Below, one piece after another: positions 18,665 to 27,076 of a stretch of DNA of 64,000 bases. Source of the DNA: Paraglaciecola arctica (GTDB lineage: Bacteria; Pseudomonadota; Gammaproteobacteria; Enterobacterales; Alteromonadaceae); NCBI RefSeq assembly GCF_018861065.1, contig NZ_JAHKQO010000022.1, positions 1 to 64,000 on the forward strand, read 5' to 3'. Each line of letters starts with the position of its first letter. Position 1 is the stretch's first letter. The notes beneath the pieces are model-generated. The model saw only the letters and a list, made by a program, of their open reading frames with translations. It searched no databases and was not told where the DNA came from. The position numbers were made by a program, and so were the translations under genes.

Positions 18665-19417
18665 GTGAAGAAACTTCTACCTATATTACTACTTGCAGTA
18701 AGCGCTAATTCAATAGCCGCTGACAGCTTTGACGCAACGGCAGAGAAAATCAAAACAGCATTAAAATCCGACATAAGAACCCAAGCCGAAAGCGACCGTG
18801 ACAGGAATCGCAAAGCGTTGCAAACCTTAGAATTTTTTGGTTTGCGTGACGATATGAAAATCCTTGAACTTATTCCCGGTGGCGGCTGGTACACAAAAAT
18901 TTTAGCGCCTGTTGTCAGTGAAAATGGAGAATATTATGCAGCAGTCGGTACCGGTAGAATTAGCGATTTAAGCGAACAGCCTGGTTTCGAAAAAGTAAAA
19001 ATTGTTGCCGAAGACGCCAAACTTTATCGAAAAGAGGGTGAACGTTTTTATTCTTTAGATGCAAGTACTTTTGGAGTAACAAACCTTGATATGGTACTGA
19101 CGTTTCGTAACTACCATAACTTCGGAGAAGAAGGTCGCCGTACTATGAATAAGTTAGCCTTTGAAGCACTCAAACCGGGTGGCGTTTATGCTGTTGTTGA
19201 TCATACGGCTCGTCATATGGAGCAGCCAAACTCTGCCAATCGACGCCGAGTTGACCCTGTTCTAGCAATCAAAGAAATTCAAGAAGCTGGCTTTGAATTC
19301 GTCGATTATTCCGATCTTCATTACCGCGCTGACGACGAGTTACGTTACGAAGTAGGGGTGAAGTCGGTTACAGGCAATACCGACCGCTGGACCATGAAGT
19401 TCCGCAAGCCCAAGTAA
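18665..19417 (+). CDS. Class I SAM-methyltransferase-like protein with signal peptide
   Basis: Start set at the GTG at 18665 because GGAGA lies upstream and the product then opens with a signal peptide (MKKLLPILLLAVSANSIAA); an ATG-type reading to 18593 buries that segment. 250 aa, with a Rossmann methyltransferase core: ILELIPGGGWYTKILAP as motif I, LDMVLTFRNYHNF and LKPGGVYAVVDH as later motifs. It matches the COG4798-type predicted methyltransferases, which often carry leader peptides. Export makes a SAM-dependent role puzzling, since SAM is cytoplasmic. A terminator follows at 19451. Confidence 0.82.
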   Translation: MKKLLPILLLAVSANSIAADSFDATAEKIKTALKSDIRTQAESDRDRNRKALQTLEFFGLRDDMKILELIPGGGWYTKILAPVVSENGEYYAAVGTGRISDLSEQPGFEKVKIVAEDAKLYRKEGERFYSLDASTFGVTNLDMVLTFRNYHNFGEEGRRTMNKLAFEALKPGGVYAVVDHTARHMEQPNSANRRRVDPVLAIKEIQEAGFEFVDYSDLHYRADDELRYEVGVKSVTGNTDRWTMKFRKPK

Positions 19418-19450
19418 CAAACATTGGGTAGATTGAAGCTCAATTGAATA

Positions 19451-19477
19451 AAGGTCGCTATTTTAGCGACCTTTTTT
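19451..19477 (+). terminator. Rho-independent terminator between convergent genes
   Basis: Perfect ten-base arms AAGGTCGCTA and TAGCGACCTT around a TTT loop, then a T tract. It lies just after the methyltransferase-like gene; the 3' end of tusA on the other strand overlaps it. Confidence 0.85.
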
Positions 19478-19714
19478 GATCAGGTATTGGTAAGGAGAAG
19501 TGCTACTTTGAGATCCCAGTAACTCATGCTCCATAAAACGGCAAAAGCTAGGAACATCCCGAGTAGTCGAGTGGTCATCGGCTGTTACAGTGACGGTTTC
19601 ACCCACTTGCATCTCGCGAATTTTCAAGCGCACCATCATAACAGGCTCAGGGCAACGCAATCCAATTGCATCCAATTGATAGTCTGCGGACTCGAATGAA
19701 ACTGGCGTACTCAC
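19463..19714 (-). CDS. tusA: Sulfurtransferase TusA
   Basis: Small cytoplasmic sulfur carrier (83 aa; E. coli 81) that passes persulfide sulfur from IscS towards tRNA 2-thiouridine synthesis. [15 protein letters not shown] motif present (LRCPEPVMM, with the persulfide cysteine), then [17 protein letters not shown] and a basic C-terminus, all TusA-typical. The GTG at 19714 is chosen because it gives the family length and avoids overlap with pyrE; a TTG reading to 19732 overlaps it by 17 bases. It follows pyrE on the same strand. Confidence 0.92.
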   Translation of the reverse strand: MSTPVSFESADYQLDAIGLRCPEPVMMVRLKIREMQVGETVTVTADDHSTTRDVPSFCRFMEHELLGSQSSTSPYQYLIKKGR

Positions 19715-19715
19715 C

Positions 19716-20360
19716 TTAGATCCCGTAGTCAATTTGATATTGCTTAATATTAGTTAAGTGCTCAGCCATATCTGCTTTATCACTTAAGTATTCAACTAAA
19801 TCACTCAAACTCACAATCGAAACCACTTGCGTACCAAAGTCACGTTCCACTTCTTGAATAGCTGAAAGTTCACCTTGGCCTTTTTCTTGTCTATCTAAGG
19901 CAATCAACACCCCTGCAAGTTGCGCATTATTGGCAGCAATTAATTGCATTGATTCACGAATAGCCGTACCTGCGGTAATCACATCATCCACCAGCATGAT
20001 TTTACCCGCTAAAGGACTACCAACTAGGTTGCCACCTTCACCATGGGTTTTGGCTTCTTTACGATTAAAACAATAAGGCTTATCGACATTGTGTTTGTCT
20101 GCTAATGCAACAGCCGTAGTGGTGGCGATAGGAATACCTTTATAGGCAGGACCAAATAACACATCGTAATCGATACCTGAAACCTGCAAAGTTTGCGCGT
20201 AAAACTGCCCAAGCTTGGCTAAATCACCACCTGTATTGAACAAACCCGCATTAAAAAAGTACGGGCTCACTCGACCAGATTTAAGGGTAAACTGACCAAA
20301 CTTTAAAACATTACGAGCAAGTGCAAATTCAATAAAATCCCGCTGATAATCTTGCATCAT
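19716..20360 (-). CDS. pyrE: Orotate phosphoribosyltransferase
   Basis: Pyrimidine synthesis enzyme transferring the phosphoribosyl group from PRPP to orotate. 214 aa (E. coli 213), opening [18 protein letters not shown], with the PRPP-binding loop [13 protein letters not shown]. It lies 6 bases after the rph stop, giving rph-pyrE as in many gammaproteobacteria. Confidence 0.97.
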   Translation of the reverse strand: MMQDYQRDFIEFALARNVLKFGQFTLKSGRVSPYFFNAGLFNTGGDLAKLGQFYAQTLQVSGIDYDVLFGPAYKGIPIATTTAVALADKHNVDKPYCFNRKEAKTHGEGGNLVGSPLAGKIMLVDDVITAGTAIRESMQLIAANNAQLAGVLIALDRQEKGQGELSAIQEVERDFGTQVVSIVSLSDLVEYLSDKADMAEHLTNIKQYQIDYGI

Positions 20361-20366
20361 ATTGCC

Positions 20367-21080
20367 CTAGTTCAAAGCCAATTTTTGCTCATCGAACAAC
20401 TCACGAATGCCGTTTTTAGCTAATTCCAACATTTCGTTTAACTCGTCCATCTCAAAAGGTTCACCTTCTGCTGTACCTTGTACTTCAATGAATTTGCCGG
20501 TGTCGGTCATGACAACATTCATATCGGTCTCGGCATCAGAATCTTCAAGGTATTCTAAATCAGCAATAGCGACGCCTTTGTACACGCCAACAGATAAAGC
20601 AGCAATCATGTGTTTGATTGGATTAGCTTTTAAAATACCTTTAGCACGCATCCAAGTTAACGCGTCGGCCAATGCGACACAGGCCCCGGTAATAGACGCA
20701 GTACGTGTACCGCCATCAGCCTGAATCACATCACAATCAACCACAATTGTGTTCTCACCCAGCAATTTTAAATCCACTGCTGCGCGCAATGAACGGGCAA
20801 TTAAACGTTGAATCTCTAAAGTACGCCCGCCTTGTTTACCACGAGCGGCTTCACGATCAGAGCGAGTATGAGTAGCTCGTGGCAACATACTGTATTCTGC
20901 GGTTACCCAGCCTTTACCCTGACCTTTCATAAAACGCGGCACACCTTCGGTGACCGAAGCGTTACACAACACCTTAGTATTGCCAAACTCGATCAAAACT
21001 GACCCTTCAGCATGACAGGTAAAATTACGGGTAATAGTAACGGGGCGAATTTGACTGGCAGTTCTTCCACTTGGACGCAT
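20367..21080 (-). CDS. rph: Ribonuclease PH
   Basis: Phosphorolytic 3'-5' exoribonuclease trimming tRNA precursors, 237 aa, full length. [16 protein letters not shown] at the N-terminus and [20 protein letters not shown] are diagnostic, and the phosphate-binding region is intact. Unlike the frameshifted rph of E. coli K-12, this copy reads through. GAG lies upstream of the ATG; divergent from yicC. Confidence 0.97.
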   Translation of the reverse strand: MRPSGRTASQIRPVTITRNFTCHAEGSVLIEFGNTKVLCNASVTEGVPRFMKGQGKGWVTAEYSMLPRATHTRSDREAARGKQGGRTLEIQRLIARSLRAAVDLKLLGENTIVVDCDVIQADGGTRTASITGACVALADALTWMRAKGILKANPIKHMIAALSVGVYKGVAIADLEYLEDSDAETDMNVVMTDTGKFIEVQGTAEGEPFEMDELNEMLELAKNGIRELFDEQKLALN

Positions 21081-21247
21081 GTTGCTCTCCTAAATATTCA
21101 CATACTAATTAATGCGCCGAATTATAAAGGCTTCCACGTAAATTTTCTTGAGTTTTACGCCCTTCTAAAACAAATAATCACTTAAGCCACTCGCCCCAAG
21201 GCACAACAGGGGTATAATACCCACAACCAAGACATAGGAAGAATTCA

Positions 21248-22111
21248 ATGATTTACAGTATGACTGCTTTTGCCCGCCGCGAACTTAAAGCCAATTGGGG
21301 CACAGCTGTGTGGGAAGTGCGTTCCGTTAACCAACGATTTCTAGAAACCTATTTCAGGCTCCCAGAGCAATTTAAAAGTATGGAACCCGTATTGCGAGAA
21401 CGTTTTCGCAAACAACTGCAACGTGGCAAAGTAGAATGTTCACTACGTTTTGTCGCCAACGACGCAGCGGTAGGCAAACTTAACCTCAACGAAGACTTAG
21501 CTAAACAAGTGATGCACGCGGCAGACTGGGTGCAATCACACGGCCAATCAGCCGGCGTTAACCCCTTAGACGTATTACGTTGGCCTGGCGTAATTTCAGC
21601 CGAAGAAGCCGACATGGACGGTATTCAAGCCGATATTCTGACTGAATTTGACCTTACACTAAAAGACTTCATCGCCGCACGAGCGACCGAAGGCAGCAAT
21701 CTAAAAGCCATGATTGAACAACGTTTAGACGGTATTAACGCAGAAGTCGAAAAAGTCACCGCCCACATGCCAGACGTAATCAAATGGCAACGCGAAAAAA
21801 TCCAAGCCCGCTTCGAAGAAGCTAAAATAGAACTCGATGCAGCCCGTGTTGAACAAGAAATGGTGATGCTGGCACAAAAAGTAGACGTAGCCGAAGAACT
21901 AGACCGCTTAATCTCGCACATTGGCGAAACCCACAAAATACTCAAAAAGGGTGGGGCAGTAGGCCGCAGACTCGATTTTATGATGCAAGAGTTCAACCGC
22001 GAATCCAACACCCTAGGCTCTAAATCTATTAATACGGATATCACCCAATCAGCGGTAGAACTTAAAGTGTTAATTGAGCAAATGCGAGAGCAGATCGCGA
22101 ATATAGAGTAG
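21248..22111 (+). CDS. yicC: YicC family endoribonuclease
   Basis: 287 aa, the same as E. coli YicC. MIYSMTAFARRE and the C-terminal block with EFNRESNTLGSKS identify the family (YicC N- and C-terminal domains); family members act as endoribonucleases. Divergent from rph-pyrE, with a TATAAT at 21213-21218 and GGAAGAA before the ATG. Its stop is the last core-gene boundary before the repeat-rich island. Confidence 0.95.
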   Translation: MIYSMTAFARRELKANWGTAVWEVRSVNQRFLETYFRLPEQFKSMEPVLRERFRKQLQRGKVECSLRFVANDAAVGKLNLNEDLAKQVMHAADWVQSHGQSAGVNPLDVLRWPGVISAEEADMDGIQADILTEFDLTLKDFIAARATEGSNLKAMIEQRLDGINAEVEKVTAHMPDVIKWQREKIQARFEEAKIELDAARVEQEMVMLAQKVDVAEELDRLISHIGETHKILKKGGAVGRRLDFMMQEFNRESNTLGSKSINTDITQSAVELKVLIEQMREQIANIE

Positions 22112-22161
22112 AGCTTAAAAGATCATAAAACCATTCAAAATATTCATATTAATCAACAAGA

Positions 22162-22276
22162 TAATACCTTGTCGTTTAAGCAAACTATGAAGATTTTTAA
22201 TATGAGCGACAGAGAATTACAAAATAGATTTTCACAGTGGTTAGCTGATGGCGATAAGTTTACGCATCAAATATAG
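22162..22276 (+). pseudogene. Duplicated 3' end of the DUF4124-metallopeptidase gene
   Basis: These 115 bases match 29293-29407, the last codons of the intact gene at 28244-29407, with 8 differences by eye (about 93%) and the same stop. The reading frame would give NTLSFKQTMKIFNMSDRELQ and then the same QI terminus. Nothing upstream matches the gene, so this is an orphan fragment between yicC and the first repeat copy. Confidence 0.85.
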
Positions 22277-22286
22277 GGCTAAAACT

Positions 22287-22484
22287 AAAAGCCATTCACC
22301 ACAGAGCGCGACGCTACATAGAGAATACGGAGAAATGCACTAACAGCAGATAAAATCAGCATGAAGCTGTGTGAAGCAGAACTAGCATTGAGCTGGCTTG
22401 CCCCCTGCCTAAAATCCCGTCATTCCTGCATGTTGTTAGCAGGAATCCATTCTGTTGAAGCAGTAAATAGTGGCTAGCAGATAG
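22287..22484. repeat. Island repeat, copy A
   Basis: Begins AAAAGCCATTCACCACAG and ends GGCTAGCAGATAG. It contains the conserved core with inverted arms ATTCCTGC...GCAGGAAT near 22422-22446. The same unit recurs at 23458, 23682 and 26722, and in decayed form at 23281. No reading frame is conserved among copies. The stretch after it up to about 22,620 shows nothing recognisable. Confidence 0.85.
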
Positions 22485-22645
22485 TGCAAACTTGCATAAA
22501 GAAAATCATTCACCTCACACCATTTATTGATGACACTCCCAGTATATTCATTTCAACGTATTTAATACTGGACGTATCTATCATCACTTATCTATATATA
22601 CCTGATTAGAAACTTGCAGAAGTTCACATGGATGTTAACATTGAG

Positions 22646-22996
22646 ATGAAAACTATTAATTTTTATACAACACAAGAAGGTAAAACACCCGTTGCTTAGT
22701 TCTTGGATTCATTGCCAGCAAAGCAAGCTCAAAAAATAACTTGGATCTTACAATTGGTTGAAGAGCTAGATGTTATTCCTACTACTTATTTAAAGAAGCT
22801 GGTTAATACCCAAGACATTTGGGAAGTAAGAGCGCAAGTGGGCAATAATATTTTTAGATTATTAGGCTTTTTCGATGGTGATAACTTAGTAGTACTTAAC
22901 CATGGTTTTCAAAAGAAAACTCAAAAAACGCCAGCCAAAGATATCAAACTCGCAGAACAAAGACGTAGTGATTATCTACAGAGGAAAAAACAATGA
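22646..22996 (+). pseudogene. RelE/HigB-type toxin gene with an in-frame stop codon
   Basis: Reads MKTINFYTTQEGKTPVA, then TAG (22697-22699), then FLDSLPAKQAQKITWILQLV and onward to residue 116. Without the stop it is a complete toxin of the phage-Gp49-like/HigB group of the RelE superfamily (WEVRAQVGNNIFRLLGFF, VVLNHGFQKKTQKTP). Such proteins are ribosome-dependent mRNA interferases. A TTG at 22703 could restart translation but would omit the first beta strand. An ATG at 22628 is an alternative start. It overlaps the antitoxin by four bases (ATGA), so the pair was an operon in the toxin-first order of higBA. Confidence 0.8.
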
Positions 22997-23268
22997 GCGA
23001 TTTAAAAAAGTACGTAGCCAAACGTAAAGCCGATGATAAAGATTTTGCCAAAGGATATGATGAAGGTTACCAAAATTTAAAATTTGGCATCATGCTGAAA
23101 ACGGCTAGAAAAGAATCAGGCATAACCCAACAAGCATTGGCCGAAATGCTACACACTCAAAAAAGTGCGATATCTAGAATTGAAAACCATTCTGATGATG
23201 TAAAGCTATCCACACTTGAACGTTTTGCGTCTGCTTTAGGTAAAAAGATAGAAATCCGATTGGTATGA
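22993..23268 (+). CDS. XRE-family helix-turn-helix antitoxin
   Basis: 91 aa DNA-binding protein. A helix-turn-helix occupies about residues 35-88 (TARKESGITQQALAEMLHTQ, then KSAISRIENHSDDVKLSTLE). The charged N-terminal region (KKYVAKRKADDKDFAKGYDE) is typical of antitoxins paired with HigB-type toxins. Start overlaps the end of the broken toxin gene. It probably still represses its own promoter, which would lie before 22628. Intact frame. Confidence 0.88.
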   Translation: MSDLKKYVAKRKADDKDFAKGYDEGYQNLKFGIMLKTARKESGITQQALAEMLHTQKSAISRIENHSDDVKLSTLERFASALGKKIEIRLV

Positions 23269-23280
23269 GTAAATGCAGCA

Positions 23281-23457
23281 AGAACAGACAAAATCAGAAT
23301 GGAGCTGAGTGAAGCAGCGAATAGGAAATAGGAAATAGAAAATAGAAAAATCACGGTTAAAAATTCGTCATTCCGGTGTGCTTTTAAGCCGGAATCTATT
23401 CTTAAAACAGTAAATAGTCGCTAGGTGATAGCTGCGAGTTAAAGCAAAGATCAAAAC
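23281..23457. repeat. Island repeat, copy B (decayed)
   Basis: Keeps fragments of the repeat in order: ACAGACAAAATCAGAATGGAG near its start, then ATTCCGG...CCGGAAT hairpin arms, then ACAGTAAATAGTCGCTAGGTG. A short A-rich GGAAATA tandem lies at about 23323-23347. The hairpin sequence here resembles that of the MITE at 33,4xx more than that of the other island copies. Confidence 0.65.
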
Positions 23458-23681
23458 AAAAGCTATTCACCACAGAGCGCTTCGCTACACAGAGAGCACG
23501 GAGGAAATCATTAACAGCAGATAATATCAGCATGAAGTTGTGTGAAGCAGATCTAGCATTCGGCTGGCATACCCCTTGCCTAAAATCCCGTCATTCCTGC
23601 ATGTTGTTAGCAGGAATCCATTCTGTTGAAGCAGTAAATAGTGGCTAGCAGATAGCAGCGAGTTAAAGCAAAAATCAAAAT
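23458..23681. repeat. Island repeat, copy C
   Basis: Starts AAAGCTATTCACCACAGAGC and runs directly into copy D. It contains the ATTCCTGC...GCAGGAAT core. Copies B, C and D are arranged head to tail with the same orientation, a local tandem array. Confidence 0.85.
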
Positions 23682-23997
23682 AAAAGCCATTCACCACACA
23701 GCGCTACACTGCACAGAAAACACAGAGAAATGCACTAACAGCAGAATAAATCAGCATGAAGCTGTGTGCAGCAGATCTAGTATTCGGCTGGCTTACCCCC
23801 TACCTAAAATCCCGTCATTCCTGCATGTTGTTAGCAGGAATCCATTCTGTTGAAGCAGTAAATATTGGCTTGCAGATAGTAGCGAATTAAAGCAAAGACC
23901 TAGTATTCGGCTGGTTTAAGCCCTGCTTTTATCTATAAAATTTATATTTTGACGAAACTAGATCCACAGAATCATGACCAACGCAATTCAAGGCGCA
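23682..23997. repeat. Island repeat, long copy D, left of the TetR/peroxiredoxin cassette
   Basis: 316 bases that align end to end with copy E (26722-27037) in the same orientation. Both extend past the shorter copies through TTTATATTTTGACGAAACTAG and a CACAGAATCAT block. Copies D and E bracket three genes. It ends 48 bases before the TetR stop codon. Confidence 0.85.
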
Positions 23998-24045
23998 GGA
24001 TCGGGGCTTTAATTTGATCAACAACGCCTGCCTAAGTTATAAAAG

Positions 24046-24633
24046 CTAACCCTGCTTAATATTGTGATTAGAATCATCTTTCAACCAAGGCAATATGGAT
24101 AAAATAAATTCCTCAACATCTTCAGGTTGCTCACTTTGATAACTATAAACACGGATACCAAAAATTATAAGCATGAGCTGTTTTGCGTATTGCAAACTGA
24201 TCTCAGGAGCGAATATCGTATTTAGGATAGCGCAGTAATTTGCTTCGATTTTTGCAAACTCTTCGGAAACGTTAGTCAGTATCGACTCATTGTGAGCTGA
24301 CAACTCCAATTGAGTTTTAACTAAAAAGCAGCCACAGTAATTCTTAGCTTTGGCCTCTTCGAACAAGTCCAACAGTATCGACTTAATGCCTTCAATAACA
24401 CTTGAACTGCCTTGTATACGGTTGTTCACAGTCGTAATAGTGGCCGCAGCATAGCGACTCAGAGCAAGCAAGTACAACCCTTCTTTACTTTCAAACTCTC
24501 GGTACAAGCTACCTGGGCGTAATCCCGTGGCTTGTAACAATTGCTGCATAGACGTCCCATGATAACCATATTGCCAAAATGTATTGATTGCCTGCTCAAG
24601 TACGACATCCATATCGAATTTTTTAATCGCCAT
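24046..24633 (-). CDS. TetR family transcriptional regulator
   Basis: 195 aa repressor. N-terminal helix-turn-helix (about residues 10-55: FWQYGYHGTSMQQLLQATGL). The ligand domain carries CGCFLVK (about residues 99-105), as in the NemR/AcuR-like subgroup, in which cysteines can sense electrophiles; sensing here is inference. It is divergent from the peroxiredoxin-like gene, with two matching palindromes in the gap, so autoregulation plus control of the divergent operon is likely. Confidence 0.9.
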   Translation of the reverse strand: MAIKKFDMDVVLEQAINTFWQYGYHGTSMQQLLQATGLRPGSLYREFESKEGLYLLALSRYAAATITTVNNRIQGSSSVIEGIKSILLDLFEEAKAKNYCGCFLVKTQLELSAHNESILTNVSEEFAKIEANYCAILNTIFAPEISLQYAKQLMLIIFGIRVYSYQSEQPEDVEEFILSILPWLKDDSNHNIKQG

Positions 24634-24687
24634 TTTTAATCGCCATAATGCTCATTACTTTATTGAGTACAGGGATATTTAATAACA

Positions 24688-24707
24688 TTTTGAATGACTA
24701 TTCAAAT
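24688..24707. promoter_or_regulatory. Putative TetR operator 1
   Basis: Dyad TTTTGAATGACTATTCAAAT in the divergent gap. It resembles operator 2; centres are 53 bases apart, close to five helical turns, which suits two dimers on the same DNA face. Confidence 0.6.
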
Positions 24708-24740
24708 TGATATTGACAAACACCGCTTGCGGAAATAACA

Positions 24741-24760
24741 TTTTGAACGTTCATTCAAAA
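24741..24760. promoter_or_regulatory. Putative TetR operator 2
   Basis: Dyad TTTTGAACGTTCATTCAAAA, closest to the peroxiredoxin-like gene (start 24784). It shares TTTTGAA...ATTCAAA with operator 1. Confidence 0.65.
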
Positions 24761-24783
24761 AAATAAATTTAACCTGAAGGAAA

Positions 24784-25431
24784 ATGATGAGTCTTAAAGA
24801 TCAATTAACTGAAGTACGCGAAGCATCTGCTAAAAACATCCCTGCGGAAAAGCTTTCAGTCATGCTGGCTGAAACCGACAACCTAAAAGCAAAAGAGCTG
24901 GAGAAGAATGCTCCCAAAGCGGGTGAAGTGTTTCCTGCATTCTCTCTTACAGACCAACTTGGCAACCAAGTTACTTTGTCAGAAAAGCTTTCTCAAGGCC
25001 CAGTAGTACTAACATTTTACCGTGGCGGCTGGTGCCCATACTGCAATCTAGAATTGCGTGCCTACCAAAGCGTTCTTGACGACATCAAAGCACAAGGCGC
25101 TAGCTTACTGGCTATAACACCTGAGCTACCTGATGCATCACTTTCAACAGCGGAAAAAAATGCGCTAAGCTTTTCTGTATTGTCTGATCCTAACTCTGAG
25201 TTTTCTAAAACCTTAGGTCTAGTGTTCACTCTACCGGATTCAATCAAGCCTATTTACAGTGGTTTTGGCATTGAAGTTGAAGCTCATAACGGCAAAGGCG
25301 CGTTCGAACTACCTCTTGCAGCAACCTATGTCATCGCCCCATCAGGAAAAGTCGTATTTGCTGATGTGCATGCTGATTACACGCAACGCGCAGAGCCTAG
25401 CGAAGTCGTTGAATCATTGAAGCAAATCTAA
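24784..25431 (+). CDS. Peroxiredoxin-like (AhpC/TSA family) protein
   Basis: Thioredoxin-fold protein of 215 aa, cytoplasmic. VVLTFYRGGWCPYCNLELRA (about residues 76-95) carries CPYC, so the peroxidatic position has a second cysteine two residues on, as in the PRX-like group. The C-terminal block LAATYVIAPSGKVVFADVHA is family-typical. The N-terminal 50 residues form a helical extension. GAAGGAAA precedes the ATG. Probably reduces peroxides or protects thiols. First gene of a two-gene operon opposite the TetR gene. Confidence 0.88.
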   Translation: MMSLKDQLTEVREASAKNIPAEKLSVMLAETDNLKAKELEKNAPKAGEVFPAFSLTDQLGNQVTLSEKLSQGPVVLTFYRGGWCPYCNLELRAYQSVLDDIKAQGASLLAITPELPDASLSTAEKNALSFSVLSDPNSEFSKTLGLVFTLPDSIKPIYSGFGIEVEAHNGKGAFELPLAATYVIAPSGKVVFADVHADYTQRAEPSEVVESLKQI

Positions 25432-25467
25432 AAACTTGGCAATAACTTACTTACAGGAAACGTTAAA

Positions 25468-26565
25468 ATGACGCGTTCATTCAAACTATTAGCATCGGCC
25501 GCAATGATTGCTACCAGTGCATTCAGCCTAAATAAGGCAGTAGCCGATGAAGCAAGACAGCTTGAAGTAGTTGCCAAGCTCAGTGCCGAAACGCCTCCGG
25601 GTAACATTGCGGTGGGCCCTGACGGCCGAATATTTCTCAGTATTCACGGGTTTTACGGCAAATCTCTACGGATCGTTGAGCTGTTACCAGATGGAACAAC
25701 CAAACCTTACCCAAACGAAAACTGGGCGTATGCGGCTCAAAGCCGTGAGTCTGGTGGTCTTTACGGGGTACTTGGGTTAAATATCGATGCCAATGGCATT
25801 TTGTGGTTATTGGACACGTCTGGGCCTGACCATGCCGGACGATTAGTAGGATGGAACACCAAGAAAGAACAACTGCATAAAGTAATCTACTTAGCTAAGC
25901 CTGTGATTACTGGCTCAAGCTTTCTAAATGACTTAGCTGTTGATAGCAAAAACAACGCAATCTACATCGCTGATACGGGCACAAGCTCAATCATTGTGGT
26001 TGACTTGAAAACAGGCAAAGCTCGCCGAGTATTGAAAGAGTCGAAGTCAACTAAAGCCGAAGACATCGATATGGTCATTGATGGCCAAACTGTCTACCTA
26101 AACGTCCAACCAGTTCGCATGGGCGTGAATCCAATTACGATCGATAGCAACTTTGAATACCTTTACTACGGCGCGATGTCTGGCACAAGCCTGTACCGAA
26201 TTGCGACTAAAAACCTATTAGATACAAGGCTGTCAGAGCAAGAGCTAAACAAAAAAGTGCAGCGTTATGGTGACAAACCCATTTCTGACGGCATAACGAT
26301 CGATAACGCGGGCAATGTGTATGTTACTTCAATAACAACTGACGCAATCGGTTATGTTCAACCAAATGGTCATTATAAAACCCTAATTCAGCGCGATGAT
26401 GTGTCATGGCCTGATGGGCTTGCAGTTGGCTTAGATAGTTACATCTATGGCACAGTGAATGAACTGCACCGCTCTCCCGTATTAAATAACGGAAAAGACG
26501 CTACAAAGGGCGAATTTAAGGTCGTACGCTTTAAGGCATTATCCGATGCCAACACCGGCCGATAA
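25468..26565 (+). CDS. Exported major-royal-jelly/SMP-30-type beta-propeller protein
   Basis: 365 aa with signal peptide (about residues 1-26, ending AVADE). Propeller protein of the MRJP / L-dopachrome-tautomerase-related group: GNIAVGPDGRIFLSIHGF, FLNDLAVDSKNNAIYIADTG and DNAGNVYVTSITTDAI are its repeated blade motifs. Such proteins in bacteria are annotated as lactonases or gluconolactonase-like; the reaction is not established. It lies 36 bases after the peroxiredoxin-like gene with AGGAAACG before the ATG, so the TetR-controlled operon makes one cytoplasmic and one exported protein. Confidence 0.82.
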   Translation: MTRSFKLLASAAMIATSAFSLNKAVADEARQLEVVAKLSAETPPGNIAVGPDGRIFLSIHGFYGKSLRIVELLPDGTTKPYPNENWAYAAQSRESGGLYGVLGLNIDANGILWLLDTSGPDHAGRLVGWNTKKEQLHKVIYLAKPVITGSSFLNDLAVDSKNNAIYIADTGTSSIIVVDLKTGKARRVLKESKSTKAEDIDMVIDGQTVYLNVQPVRMGVNPITIDSNFEYLYYGAMSGTSLYRIATKNLLDTRLSEQELNKKVQRYGDKPISDGITIDNAGNVYVTSITTDAIGYVQPNGHYKTLIQRDDVSWPDGLAVGLDSYIYGTVNELHRSPVLNNGKDATKGEFKVVRFKALSDANTGR

Positions 26566-26603
26566 TTAAGACAATAATATCGCTCATTCTAAGTAAGCAA
26601 TTA

Positions 26604-26641
26604 AAGCGTTACACTCTTATTTCAACAATAGTGTAACGCTT
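26604..26641 (+). terminator. Long hairpin after the lactonase-like gene
   Basis: Perfect 12-base arms AAGCGTTACACT and AGTGTAACGCTT around a 14-base loop, 38 bases after the stop. There is only a weak T-rich tail, so intrinsic termination is likely but not certain. Confidence 0.55.
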
Positions 26642-26721
26642 CAATCTTAAACCTTAATAGGTATAGAATAGGTGTAATTGACCATGACAGAGCTTAAGGA
26701 TGCAGCTTCGTCGAAAGACTA

Positions 26722-27037
26722 AAAAGCCATTCACCACAAAGCGCTACGCTGCACAGATAAAACAGAGAAATGCACTAACAGCAGAATAAATCAGCATAAA
26801 GCTGAGTACAGCAGATCTAGCATTCGGCTGGCTTACCCCCTAACTAAAATCCCGTCATTCCTGCACGTTGTTAGCAGGAATCCATTCTGTTGAAGCAGTA
26901 AATAGTGGCTAGCAGATAGTAGCGAATTAAAGCAAAGATCTAATATTGGAGTGGTTTAAGCCCTGCCTTTATCTATAGAATTTATATTTTGACGAAACTA
27001 GTTCCACAGAATCATCATCAACTCAATTCAAGACGCA
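26722..27037. repeat. Island repeat, long copy E, right of the TetR/peroxiredoxin cassette
   Basis: Direct copy of 23682-23997 with the same length and orientation. It contains the core CGTCATTCCTGC...GCAGGAATCCA. Its right end stops 40 bases before the stop codon of the gene at 27077. Confidence 0.85.
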
Positions 27038-27076
27038 TTGAGTCTTAAATTTGTTTTAAAGTGACACTGACCTTTT

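Noticed and set aside
23281-23997. Possible CRISPR array because of tandem similar units
   Set aside because: Units are about 180-316 bases, differ in length, and lack regular short repeats with unique spacers; no cas genes are present.
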